Positions 8,989-17,112 of a stretch of DNA of 64,000 bases are shown here, in pieces (position 1 is the stretch's first letter; every line of letters starts with the position of its first letter). The notes below the pieces were generated by a model. That model worked only from the letters and a program-made list of their open reading frames with translations. It ran no database searches and was not told the origin of the DNA. The DNA is from Anaerolineae bacterium (GTDB lineage: Bacteria > Chloroflexota > Anaerolineae > Aggregatilineales > J027), in contig WBUL01000002.1 of the NCBI GenBank assembly GCA_008933735.1, positions 373,970-437,969 on the forward strand. The letters are read 5' to 3'. A program made the translations under genes and the position numbers.

Positions 8989-9852
8989 ATGACGCTTTCA
9001 GGGCAGCGAATCAAGGATTATCTGGTCGGGGCTTTTTTGGCCCAGGGGACAACAGGGGATATTTACCAGGCTCGCAGTCCTCAAGGCACCCAGGTTGCGA
9101 TGAAAGTACTTAACAGCAAGCTGGCAGAAGACGGCGAGTTTCAGCGTCGATTTCTGCGCGAAATCCGGCTGACGCAGGTCGTTCAGCATGAGGGGGTTGT
9201 CCCCATTCTGGATTATGGGTACGAAAACAATGTGCTTTTCCTGGTCACAAAGCTGATTCACGGCCCCTCGTTGCAGGAAAAAATGAAACGTACCCCCCCC
9301 TCGTTAGAGGAAGTCCGTCATATCTTGCATGATATTGCCCCAGCGCTTCATGCCGGACATGAACAGGACATCATCCACCGTGACATCAAGCCTAGCAACA
9401 TCCTCTACGACGAAATTGAGAAAAAATACTACCTGGCGGACTTCGGTTTTTCCAAGCGCCCCGGCATTGATGAAACCCTGACCGAAGCGGGAATCGTGGT
9501 TGGCACCCCGTATTATATTTCTCCTGAAGCGATTATGGGCGAACCTCTGGGGCCGTACAGCGACGTGTACAGCTTTGCAGTGATGGTTTATGAGCTGCTT
9601 GTGGGGGTGCTGCCGTTCCAGCACAATAAACTCTATCAGATCAGTATGGCCCATTTGCAGCTCCCCCCGCCCCGCATGATCATCCACCATCCGGAATTTC
9701 CTCCGATCATCGAAACGGTTGTGATGAAAGGACTGGCGAAAAAGCCTGCTGAGCGCTACGCGACGATGCCGGATTTTGCTCACAATTACGGCGCTGCTCT
9801 GGAGCAGCTCCCTCCGGAAACATGGAATAAAGTATTCTGGAAAACACACTAG
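8989..9852 (+). CDS. Ser/Thr protein kinase (soluble), tandem paralog
   Basis: This second Hanks-type kinase also has 287 aa and is collinear with the upstream one, so it arose by tandem duplication. The glycine loop is atypical: LAQGTTGDIY (17-26), where the first glycine of GxGxxG is replaced by alanine. The ATP lysine (39), HRDIKPSN (130-137) and DFG (151-153) are intact, and the APE motif is SPE (188-190). It is predicted to be active, perhaps with altered ATP binding. It is co-transcribed with the first kinase (8-nt gap) and followed by a separate promoter for the next transporter. Confidence 0.93.
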   Translation: MTLSGQRIKDYLVGAFLAQGTTGDIYQARSPQGTQVAMKVLNSKLAEDGEFQRRFLREIRLTQVVQHEGVVPILDYGYENNVLFLVTKLIHGPSLQEKMKRTPPSLEEVRHILHDIAPALHAGHEQDIIHRDIKPSNILYDEIEKKYYLADFGFSKRPGIDETLTEAGIVVGTPYYISPEAIMGEPLGPYSDVYSFAVMVYELLVGVLPFQHNKLYQISMAHLQLPPPRMIIHHPEFPPIIETVVMKGLAKKPAERYATMPDFAHNYGAALEQLPPETWNKVFWKTH

Positions 9853-9862
9853 CCCTAATATT

Positions 9863-9890
9863 TTGCAACCCTCCCAAGCGGCAATATAAT
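9863..9890 (+). promoter_or_regulatory. Sigma70-like promoter for the second Liv operon
   Basis: TTGCAA (9863-9868) and TATAAT (9885-9890) are separated by 16 nt. They lie 32 nt upstream of the binding-protein start at 9923, which has the RBS AGGAG. Confidence 0.75.
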
Positions 9891-9922
9891 TAAGGCGAAA
9901 TCGTCGATGAGGAGAAATTTTT

Positions 9923-11137
9923 ATGCAAAAATTACGCAGTTTACTGATTCTTTTTGTAGTGATTGCGGTTTCGCTGCCCCTGACCATCTCGGCTCAGGAT
10001 GAAGCACCGCAAATTGGGTTCTGGGAAGAATGTGAAACCCCTACGCTGACCGGAGACATTAATCTGGGGGTCGTCTTCAGCCTGACAGGTGGCGCAGCCA
10101 TTTACGGCAATCCACAGTTGCAGGCCGTTCAGATGGCTGTTGAAGAAATCAATGACAGCGACTATCTCGGCGAAGCCAATCTTGTTGCGATTGTGGAAGA
10201 TGGCGGCACGGATGTGGAAACCTCTATTTCCGCAATGACCAAGCTGGTTGAAGAAGATCAGGTTCCTGTTGTTATTGGCCCCACCCTCTCCAATCAGGCA
10301 CTTTCCGCTGATCCGATTGCCCAGGATGCGGGCGTGCTCGTGCTCGGCGTGAGCAACACACGCAGCAATCTGGAAACCGACATCGGTGATTTCTATCTGC
10401 GGAACAGCCTGCCAGAAGCAAAAGTGATCCCTGGCACGGTCGCACAGGCCACTGAAATCCTCGGTCTGGAAAATGTCGCCGTCATGTACAGCGACAACGA
10501 CGAATTCACGGTCAGCGGCTATGAAGTTTTTGTTGAAGCTCTGGAAGCCAACGGCGTCAATATCGTGGCGACCGAAACCTTTGCGACAGGTGATACTGAC
10601 TTTAACGCCCAGTTGACCAACATCATCGCCCTGAACCCGGATGCGATTGTTGTATCTGCGCTGGCAGCCGAGATTGTGCCGCTGCTCCAGCAGACCCGCA
10701 ACCTTGGTTACACAGGGCCCATCATTGGTGGTAACGGTTTTAACACCCCCGGTATCGCCAGCCCGGATACCGGCGCGGGTGAATCCGCCAACGGAGTCAT
10801 CGTTGGTGGCGCGTGGAACATTGCCAAGCAGAATGAATTGAGTCTGGCCTTTAGCGAAAAGTACGAGGCCGAATATGGTGCTGCCCCTGACCAGTTTTCG
10901 GTGCAGGCGTACACAGGAGCCTGGATGATTGCGACGGGCATTCGCTGTGCGGATTCCACTGAATCGGCGGCTGTCCGTGATGCGCTGAAAGGCCTCAAGG
11001 ACTTCAACAGCCCGCTGGGTTCATTCTCTTTCGATGACGATGGCCTGCCCGAACATGAGCCTGTTGCTCAGATTATCGTGGACGGTCAGTACCGCGTTTT
11101 GACTTCGGAAGAAGCCGCCGCCGTTTTTGGCGAGTAA
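9923..11137 (+). CDS. Amino acid ABC transporter binding protein (second Liv system)
   Basis: This 404-aa type I periplasmic binding protein has a Sec signal peptide (hydrophobic residues 6-22, likely cleavage after TISA) and no lipobox, unlike the first system. Conserved landmarks include GVVFSLTGGAAIYG, VPVVIGPTLSNQA and the TGDTDFNAQLTNI block before PDAIVVSALA. It is the ligand receptor for the permeases and ATPases at 11203-14650. Sequence similarity to the binding proteins of the first operon is low, so the ligand probably differs. A strong hairpin without T tract follows, probably setting higher expression of this gene than of the membrane subunits. Confidence 0.92.
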   Translation: MQKLRSLLILFVVIAVSLPLTISAQDEAPQIGFWEECETPTLTGDINLGVVFSLTGGAAIYGNPQLQAVQMAVEEINDSDYLGEANLVAIVEDGGTDVETSISAMTKLVEEDQVPVVIGPTLSNQALSADPIAQDAGVLVLGVSNTRSNLETDIGDFYLRNSLPEAKVIPGTVAQATEILGLENVAVMYSDNDEFTVSGYEVFVEALEANGVNIVATETFATGDTDFNAQLTNIIALNPDAIVVSALAAEIVPLLQQTRNLGYTGPIIGGNGFNTPGIASPDTGAGESANGVIVGGAWNIAKQNELSLAFSEKYEAEYGAAPDQFSVQAYTGAWMIATGIRCADSTESAAVRDALKGLKDFNSPLGSFSFDDDGLPEHEPVAQIIVDGQYRVLTSEEAAAVFGE

Positions 11138-11152
11138 GCATCATTTTACCGT

Positions 11153-11178
11153 CCCCGGCCCTGCTACGCGGGCCGGGG
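11153..11178 (+). terminator. Intercistronic hairpin after binding-protein gene (attenuator or mRNA stabiliser)
   Basis: A perfect 9-bp G+C-only stem (11153-11161 with 11170-11178) has an 8-nt loop and no T run. It sits 15 nt after the binding-protein stop and 24 nt before livH. The lack of a T tract points to partial termination or protection of the upstream mRNA rather than a full stop. Confidence 0.6.
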
Positions 11179-11202
11179 AGCAACCATACCTAAGGGCATA
11201 TT

Positions 11203-12213
11203 GTGAATCTCCGCACACTTTTTTATGTATTATCTGCTATTTTTCTTGGTTTTTTGATACCTTACCTGATTGCAACCTATCTGTTTAACAAAGAAGTCCT
11301 CAGCCCTGAACAGCAGTTAGCCAACGCGATGTGGCGCGGCAGCATTTACAGCCTGTTTGCGCTGGGTTACGCGCTGATCTTCAGCATTCTCGGCCTGCTA
11401 AATCTGGCGCATAGTTCGGTGTTCATGTGGGGCGGTTATATTGGCTTGATGTCCGTCCTGAAACTGGATATGCCAATCTGGGTTGCCATGCCCGTTGGGA
11501 TGATTGGCGGCGGTCTGGTAGCGGTCTCTGTAGATGTAATTGCGTTTATGCCCCTTCGCCGTCGGAACGCGCCGCGAATTTCGCAGTTGATCAGCAGCAT
11601 CGGCGCTTCTGTGATTTTGCTGAGCCTTGCCACACTGATTTTTAGTTCGACGCCGAAGCGCTTTCCCCAGGATAGCATCGACGCCCTGCCGGGCACGGCG
11701 GATAAACCTCTTACCTGGCTGCTGGACAATGCCAATGTCCGCATTACACCGATTCAAATTGCTATATTTGTCATTCCCATTGTCCTGATGTTTTTGCTCG
11801 AATATATGGTTAACAGTCTGAAAATTGGAAAAGCCATGCGTGTTGTCGCCTTTAACCAGCGTATCGCCCGCCTCTTAAGCATTAACGTAGGAAATATTTT
11901 TGCGTTCACCTTTTTTTTGTCCGGGGTACTGGCAGGCGCAGCGGGGGTGTTACAGGGGCTGGCTTTTAACTCCATGACACCCTATATGGGTGCGACGGTT
12001 GCACTCAAAGGATTAACCGTAATTGTGTTAGGAGGGCTGGGTAATATACGCGGCGCGGTGGTTGGGGGATTTCTGGTCGCCAACATCGAAATCATGAGCA
12101 TCGCGTTAGGCTACGGCTGGTTGTCGGATGCGGTTGTGTTTTCATCGCTCTTTTTGATATTACTTGTCCGTCCACAGGGTTTGCTGGGTGAGTCCGGCAA
12201 AATGAGGGCGTAA
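11203..12213 (+). CDS. livH: Liv-type ABC permease (LivH family)
   Basis: This 336-aa inner-membrane permease has a normal size for LivH. Visible blocks are GSIYSLFALGYALIFSI, NLAHSSVFMWGGYIG, the cytoplasmic IGKAMRVVAFNQRIARLLSIN loop and GGLGNIRGAVVGG. GTG 11203 gives the conserved first helix. It pairs with the LivM-type subunit, which starts 1 nt after its stop. Unlike livH of the first operon it lacks extra helices, so the two systems are distinct rather than copies. Confidence 0.93.
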   Translation: MNLRTLFYVLSAIFLGFLIPYLIATYLFNKEVLSPEQQLANAMWRGSIYSLFALGYALIFSILGLLNLAHSSVFMWGGYIGLMSVLKLDMPIWVAMPVGMIGGGLVAVSVDVIAFMPLRRRNAPRISQLISSIGASVILLSLATLIFSSTPKRFPQDSIDALPGTADKPLTWLLDNANVRITPIQIAIFVIPIVLMFLLEYMVNSLKIGKAMRVVAFNQRIARLLSINVGNIFAFTFFLSGVLAGAAGVLQGLAFNSMTPYMGATVALKGLTVIVLGGLGNIRGAVVGGFLVANIEIMSIALGYGWLSDAVVFSSLFLILLVRPQGLLGESGKMRA

Positions 12214-12214
12214 A

Positions 12215-13192
12215 ATGGACGCGGTATTTGATTTTCTTGCCCCTGTTGGCCTTAACGAAACCAATTTTCAATTTATGCTCATTGCCGCTATTCTGGGGTG
12301 CAGCATCTATGTGACCCTATACGGGGGGATGTTTTCGCTGGCAAACGCCGGATTCATGGCGATTGGCACGTATGTGAGTGTAGTTTTGACCCAGCGCTAT
12401 GACTGGCCCTTTGTTCCGGCGATTATCGCCGGTATGGTGGCAGGTGGTCTCATTGCAATTATAGTGGGGCTGCCCGTACTGCGCCTGAGCGATATCTACC
12501 TGGCGATTGCCACCATTGGTTTTGGCGAGGTCGTGGTCGTACTGATCCGCAACTTTGACCGCATTTATGAGGAAATTTTTGACAAAAAAATCGAAATCAC
12601 GGGAGGGGGTAAGGGCATCAAGAATATCCCGGTTACGACGGATACGCTGCATTTGATCATCTTCCTGTTGATTGTGGTTTATTTTTTATACCGGATGCAG
12701 CACTCCCGATTTGGACGAGCGCTGGCCGCTATCCGGCAGGACGAAACGGTTGCGGCAAATCTCGGTATCAACGTGGTTTATTACAAAAACGTGGCGTTTA
12801 TCATCGGGGCGATGATTGCGGCGGGGGCAGGCGGTCTGAGCGGGCATCTCAATCGTGTGATCGAACCAGACGATTACGACTTTGATCGGGCCGTCGATAT
12901 TCTCACCTATGCGGTGTTGGGTGGCACAACGTTTTTCATCGGGCCAGTGGTCGGCGGTATGGTACTGCGTTACCTGCCGGAATTATTACGGCGGCTCAAG
13001 GTGCTCAGTTTTGTGGGCAGCATTGTCGGACGCGACTTAACCAACGAACAGGCCGCCGTTGATGGCATTATCAACGGGATTGTATTGATTTTGTTCATTG
13101 TCTATCTCCCAGGAGGATTGGCCGACCCGCAGTTGTGGAAAAGTCTTTACCGCCGCCTTCGCCCTAATAATACGCAAAAGGGAGCACCCTGA
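12215..13192 (+). CDS. livM: Liv-type ABC permease (LivM family)
   Basis: This 325-aa permease is of standard LivM length. Typical segments are YGGMFSLANAGFMAIGTY, LRLSDIYLAIATIGFGE and the QDETVAANLGINV loop. A Gly-rich ITGGGKGIKNIP segment follows the GFGEVVVVLIRNF region. The C-terminus holds an added stretch near SFVGSIVGRDLTN before the last helix. The gaps to livH and livG are 1 nt each, so translation is coupled. Confidence 0.93.
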   Translation: MDAVFDFLAPVGLNETNFQFMLIAAILGCSIYVTLYGGMFSLANAGFMAIGTYVSVVLTQRYDWPFVPAIIAGMVAGGLIAIIVGLPVLRLSDIYLAIATIGFGEVVVVLIRNFDRIYEEIFDKKIEITGGGKGIKNIPVTTDTLHLIIFLLIVVYFLYRMQHSRFGRALAAIRQDETVAANLGINVVYYKNVAFIIGAMIAAGAGGLSGHLNRVIEPDDYDFDRAVDILTYAVLGGTTFFIGPVVGGMVLRYLPELLRRLKVLSFVGSIVGRDLTNEQAAVDGIINGIVLILFIVYLPGGLADPQLWKSLYRRLRPNNTQKGAP

Positions 13193-13193
13193 T

Positions 13194-13949
13194 ATGCTTG
13201 AATTACAGGGAGTTTCGCGCTTGTTTGGCGGGCTGGCGGCGTTGAACACTGTCAACATGACGGTCAATGCTGGTAAAGTAGTCGGGTTAATTGGGCCTAA
13301 TGGGGCGGGCAAAACCACCCTGATCAACTGCGTCAGCGGCCTTGACCATCCCACTTCCGGAGTCATTCACTTTGATGGGGTCGAAATTCAGAATAAAGCG
13401 CCTCATCAGATTACTGCCCTCGGTCTGGGACGTACCTACCAGAACATTCGTCTGTTTGGCGATTTGACTGTGCTGGAAAACGTCATCATCGCACAACATC
13501 AGCATGGTAAAGCCAATTTGTTGGACTCTTTGTTCCAATCGCCGCGCCATCGCCGTGAATTTAAGCAGCAGGTCGAGCGAGCTTTTGAGCTGCTCAAACG
13601 TTTTCATCTGGATTCTTTCAGCGACAGCCGTGCCGGAGGCCTGCCCTATGGCGACCAGCGCCGCCTGGAAATGGCTCGTGCTGTCGCCACCGCTCCCAGA
13701 CTCATTTTGCTGGATGAGCCAACAGCGGGCATGAATCCGGTAGAAACCCATGAATTTGGGGAACAAATCCTCAAGCTGCGCGACGATGGGCTGACCCTGC
13801 TGGTCATCGAACATGACATGGCGCTCATTTCGCAGGTATGCGATGAGGTATACGTGCTGAACTTCGGGGAAATGATCGCCAACGGCACGGTAGACGCCAT
13901 TAAACAGAATCAGGATGTGATTGAAGCCTATCTCGGAAGGGAAGATTAA
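13194..13949 (+). CDS. livG: Liv-type ABC transporter ATPase (LivG)
   Basis: This 251-aa ATPase has Walker A GPNGAGKTT, the LivG block TYQNIRLFGDLTVLEN, Walker B ILLDEPTAGMNP and IEHDM. The frame is open upstream to 13098, but ATG 13194 has the RBS AGGGAG and starts 1 nt after the livM stop, with the usual MLELQGVSRLFGG beginning. It energises the second Liv system with LivF. Confidence 0.94.
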   Translation: MLELQGVSRLFGGLAALNTVNMTVNAGKVVGLIGPNGAGKTTLINCVSGLDHPTSGVIHFDGVEIQNKAPHQITALGLGRTYQNIRLFGDLTVLENVIIAQHQHGKANLLDSLFQSPRHRREFKQQVERAFELLKRFHLDSFSDSRAGGLPYGDQRRLEMARAVATAPRLILLDEPTAGMNPVETHEFGEQILKLRDDGLTLLVIEHDMALISQVCDEVYVLNFGEMIANGTVDAIKQNQDVIEAYLGRED

Positions 13950-13951
13950 CC

Positions 13952-14650
13952 GTGTTGGTGGTTGAAGATTTGCAGGTTGGCTATGGCGCAATTATCGCCC
14001 TGCGCGGTATTTCCTTTAAAGTTGAATCGGGACAGGTCGTGACGCTCATCGGTGCCAACGGGGCGGGCAAAAGCACCACCCTGAATACCCTCAGCGGTTT
14101 ATTGAAGCCCCGTGCAGGCAGAATCCTGTTTGAAAATGTGGACATTACGGGCAAACGAGCCGATGTTATCAGCCAGAAGGGGCTGGTACAGGTTCCTGAA
14201 GGGCGGTTGATCATCGCGCCCATGACCGTGCAGGAAAATCTGGAAATGGGCGCGTATAAACGCACTGATTCGGAGATTAATTCCGATATTCAACAGGTCT
14301 TTGAACGTTTTCCGCGCTTGGGGGAGCGGCGCAAACAAAAAGCCGGATCGTTAAGCGGGGGCGAGCAGCAGATGCTTGCGGTAGGCCGCGCTCTGATGAT
14401 GCGCCCCAAACTCATCATGCTGGACGAACCCAGTATGGGACTCGCCCCCATGCTGGTGAACGAGGTATTTAGCATCATCCGCACAATTAAGGCACAGGGA
14501 ACAACAATTTTGCTGGTCGAACAGAATGCCCGCAAAGCGTTGCAAGTTGCGGACTATGCCTATGTGCTGGAACGCGGCAGCATCGTCAAAGAAGGGTCTG
14601 CTGCCGCCCTTCAGGCCGATGAAGAAGTAATACAGGCGTATTTAGGGTAA
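13952..14650 (+). CDS. livF: Liv-type ABC transporter ATPase (LivF)
   Basis: This 232-aa ATPase begins at GTG 13952, 2 nt after the livG stop. Walker A is GANGAGKSTT, the LivF-specific VPEGRLIIAPMTVQEN follows, then signature LSGGEQQMLAVGRAL and Walker B IMLDEPSMGLAP with VEQNARK. It is the last gene of the second Liv operon and converges on pssA, whose stop lies only 4 nt away. Confidence 0.95.
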   Translation: MLVVEDLQVGYGAIIALRGISFKVESGQVVTLIGANGAGKSTTLNTLSGLLKPRAGRILFENVDITGKRADVISQKGLVQVPEGRLIIAPMTVQENLEMGAYKRTDSEINSDIQQVFERFPRLGERRKQKAGSLSGGEQQMLAVGRALMMRPKLIMLDEPSMGLAPMLVNEVFSIIRTIKAQGTTILLVEQNARKALQVADYAYVLERGSIVKEGSAAALQADEEVIQAYLG

Positions 14651-14654
14651 TTCT

Positions 14655-15389
14655 CTACGCTGAGGCCTCAGCGGCACGCCGTTCCTCAATTTCTTCCAGC
14701 ACCCAACGCACCGGGCCAGAAATCACATAAACCGCTGCCCATACAAACATCGCGGGCGGGCCATATAAAATCACAGAAATGATGCTGAGGGTAAAAGGAA
14801 TAATTTTCCAGCTTTGTGAAAAGTCACGCGGGCGGCTGATTTTGTTGCTTGTGTAACTCAAATTGCTGACCATCAGCAGCGAAATCAACACCACACAAAA
14901 AACGGCTGCCCCCGGATAGCGGTATTCTCCAAAAAGCTCATATACAAAGGCAATAAAGCCAATGAGAAACATCGCGGAGGCCGGCGTTGGCACCCCCATA
15001 AAATGTGAGCTGTCCGTTCGATTCCAGTCCACATTGAAGCGTGCCAATCGGAGGGCGCTGAACAGAGTCGGCATAAAGCTGATCGCAATGCCGAAGAAAC
15101 CCCAGGTATGAAAATATGCCTTATAAAGCAAAATCGAAGGCGCAACCCCAAAGGTGACCAGATCCGCCAGCGAGTCCATCTCGATCCCAAAACGACTGCT
15201 GACGTTCAGCAAGCGTGCTAACCGACCGTCCAGCGCATCCAGAAACATCGCAAAATATATCGCCCAGATCGTAATGGCTAACTCACCCTTAAAAGCATAA
15301 GTGACCGCTACATACCCAAAAAACATATTCATCGCGGTGACGGAATTGGGGATTACCGCCTTTGGAATTTTCTTTTTAAGTTTTCGCAT
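14655..15389 (-). CDS. pssA: CDP-diacylglycerol-serine O-phosphatidyltransferase
   Basis: This membrane enzyme makes phosphatidylserine from CDP-diacylglycerol and serine. The CDP-alcohol phosphatidyltransferase motif is complete: DGRLAR at 54-59, then G68, D72 and D76. Several membrane helices follow in the 244-aa protein. It sits 23 nt downstream of psd on the same strand, so the two genes form a phosphatidylethanolamine unit; psd is first. The alternative, phosphatidylglycerophosphate synthase, is less likely because of the N-terminal pattern (IPNSVTAMNMFFGY) and the psd neighbour. Confidence 0.9.
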   Translation of the reverse strand: MRKLKKKIPKAVIPNSVTAMNMFFGYVAVTYAFKGELAITIWAIYFAMFLDALDGRLARLLNVSSRFGIEMDSLADLVTFGVAPSILLYKAYFHTWGFFGIAISFMPTLFSALRLARFNVDWNRTDSSHFMGVPTPASAMFLIGFIAFVYELFGEYRYPGAAVFCVVLISLLMVSNLSYTSNKISRPRDFSQSWKIIPFTLSIISVILYGPPAMFVWAAVYVISGPVRWVLEEIEERRAAEASA

Positions 15390-15412
15390 CGCTTTTTTGC
15401 CCTGGTATAGTG

Positions 15413-16087
15413 TTATTCTAAGGGCAATCTGGATTCCTGCAAAGCTGCGAGGATAGTTTCACCACCTGCGACCTTCTGATACAACGTGACTTTTACGTCG
15501 CTGTTCAGGGGCAGGAAAATATCCACCCGCGACCCAAATTTGATGAAACCCAGTTCTTCTCCTTTAGAAACGGTTTGGAATGGCGCAACATAGGTGCTGA
15601 TACGCCGAGCAAGAAGTCCCGCGATCTGCCGCACGAGGATTTTTTCTCCCTGCGGCGTTTCAATCACTACCGTGCATCGCTCATTCAGTTCTGAGGATTT
15701 AGGATGCAAAGCCACCAGATATGTACCGGGGTGGTAGCGATAATAAACGACTTTACCATCGGCTGGAATCCAGTTCATATGCACATCAAAAATCGAAAGA
15801 AAAATCGATACCATTAAACGTTTGTCACGTAAATGCTCGTCCTCATAGACTTCTTCAATGGTCACCACATGACCATCCGCAGGCGAAATCACACAGCGAT
15901 CACACGACGGAGTGCGACGGCTCGGCTGGCGAAAAAAACTGGCAATAAAACCGAACACTGCGCCTGAAGCCGCCAACCCCGCATAAAATCGAGAACGTTT
16001 GCCTGAGAAAAAGTTGATCAGATTCAACCCGCCCAGCACCATGGCAATGAACACTAAGAATTGATGGCCTTCACGATGAATTTTCAT
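15413..16087 (-). CDS. psd: Phosphatidylserine decarboxylase proenzyme (short type)
   Basis: It converts phosphatidylserine to phosphatidylethanolamine. The 224-aa protein is of the short, archaeal-like type. The self-cleavage site is the Gly-Ser in KFGSRVD (175-176), where Ser becomes the pyruvoyl group. The conserved SPADG (68-72) and the DVHMNW block (101-106) are present. Two N-terminal hydrophobic segments anchor it to the membrane. The frame is open to 16126, but ATG 16087 has the RBS GGAAGG and fits the family. It is transcribed with pssA and divergent from the methyltransferase at 16146. Confidence 0.92.
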   Translation of the reverse strand: MKIHREGHQFLVFIAMVLGGLNLINFFSGKRSRFYAGLAASGAVFGFIASFFRQPSRRTPSCDRCVISPADGHVVTIEEVYEDEHLRDKRLMVSIFLSIFDVHMNWIPADGKVVYYRYHPGTYLVALHPKSSELNERCTVVIETPQGEKILVRQIAGLLARRISTYVAPFQTVSKGEELGFIKFGSRVDIFLPLNSDVKVTLYQKVAGGETILAALQESRLPLE

Positions 16088-16145
16088 GGCTTTTTGCCTT
16101 CCAGGTTGTGCTACTATTATGCCCATATTTCAAGGAAGTAAAAGC

Positions 16146-16859
16146 ATGATTCGTTTTTGGTTAGGTGTTTTAACCGGATTATTCCTGAGTTATGGTATCC
16201 GCCGCCTGAAATCGGAAAAATACAATCAGGATCGGATTGCGCTGTATTACACCCGCCGCGCCAGTTCCTACAGCAAAACGGATGAGCGGGTTTATTTCGG
16301 TTATTACCCACGGATTGAAATGCGGAAAAAACTCATTGAAAACGTGCACCTGAAACCGGGCGACCGCGTGCTGGACATCGCCTGTGGTACAGGAGCGAAT
16401 TTCCCTTACATCATGGAAAAGATCGGCCCCTCCGGTGAAATTGTTGGTGTTGATTTTAGCGCACCGATGCTGCAAGAAGCCCAGAAACAGGTAGCGGCAC
16501 ACGGCTGGAAAAATGTCCGCCTGATTCAGCACGACGCGGCAACCATCCAGCTAGGAGAGCAGTTTGACGTAGTAATTTGTGCGCTTGGCATGGTGGTGAT
16601 TCCCGATTATCAATCGGCGATGCAGCGTGCTTTTGAACATGTACGCCCTGGTGGGATGCTCGGTATTGCTGATCTGTGCGAGAGCCAGCGCTGGTATATG
16701 CTGCCTGTCAACACACTGATGGATGTTCTGGACGCAACCCTTGTGACCGATACCACCCGCCGCCCCTGGGAACTGATGCAGCCTCTGGTTGAGAATTATA
16801 CCCGTGAAGACCTGCTGCTCGGTTATATGTACGTCGCAACAGGCAAAAAACCGGCATAG
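16146..16859 (+). CDS. Class I SAM-dependent methyltransferase, possible phospholipid N-methyltransferase
   Basis: This 237-aa methyltransferase has a Rossmann SAM site: VLDIACGTGANF (motif I, about residue 76), GVDFSAPML (motif II) and VVICALGMVVI. A hydrophobic N-terminus suggests membrane association. ATG 16146 has RBS AAGGAAG; the upstream in-frame start at 16086 lies in the psd promoter region. It is divergent from psd-pssA with a 58-nt gap. That context, and similarity to UbiE/PmtA-like enzymes, suggests methylation of phosphatidylethanolamine towards phosphatidylcholine. This is inference; menaquinone or other small-molecule methylation is possible. Confidence 0.8.
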   Translation: MIRFWLGVLTGLFLSYGIRRLKSEKYNQDRIALYYTRRASSYSKTDERVYFGYYPRIEMRKKLIENVHLKPGDRVLDIACGTGANFPYIMEKIGPSGEIVGVDFSAPMLQEAQKQVAAHGWKNVRLIQHDAATIQLGEQFDVVICALGMVVIPDYQSAMQRAFEHVRPGGMLGIADLCESQRWYMLPVNTLMDVLDATLVTDTTRRPWELMQPLVENYTREDLLLGYMYVATGKKPA

Positions 16860-16884
16860 GCGGAAGTTGGTTTCATGAAATTTC

Positions 16885-16913
16885 TTGAGTGTTTTAAACA
16901 AAAGCGGTATAAA
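16885..16913 (+). promoter_or_regulatory. Sigma70-like promoter of the sugar ABC operon
   Basis: TTGAGT (16885-16890) and TATAAA (16908-16913) have a 17-nt spacer. The start codon is about 200 nt downstream, so a long leader is predicted. It contains a palindrome at 16991-17012 and a small hairpin at 17062-17080. Confidence 0.6.
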
Positions 16914-16990
16914 CTAGGCTGCTTAAGCTGCAACATATGACAGTCAGGAGGAAATCGGAAGAAAAAATCGGCAGTACATTAGTTTCTTTT

Positions 16991-17012
16991 AAGGTAAAGT
17001 TTACTTAACCTT
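16991..17012 (+). promoter_or_regulatory. Palindromic operator candidate in the leader of the sugar ABC operon
   Basis: A 22-bp inverted repeat has arms AAGGTAAAGT and ACTTAACCTT, with 9 of 10 positions matching around a central TT. Symmetry of this size is typical for a dimeric repressor such as LacI or GntR types that control sugar uptake. No such regulator gene is in the window. Confidence 0.5.
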
Positions 17013-17112
17013 TCCAGAGTTTTAGCCAGAATTTAACGACGGAAGGGATAATCAGGAGGCTTGTGGATTGCATATCCACAGTGTCCGTTTAAGTTAGTGG
17101 AGTTAAGGAGTA

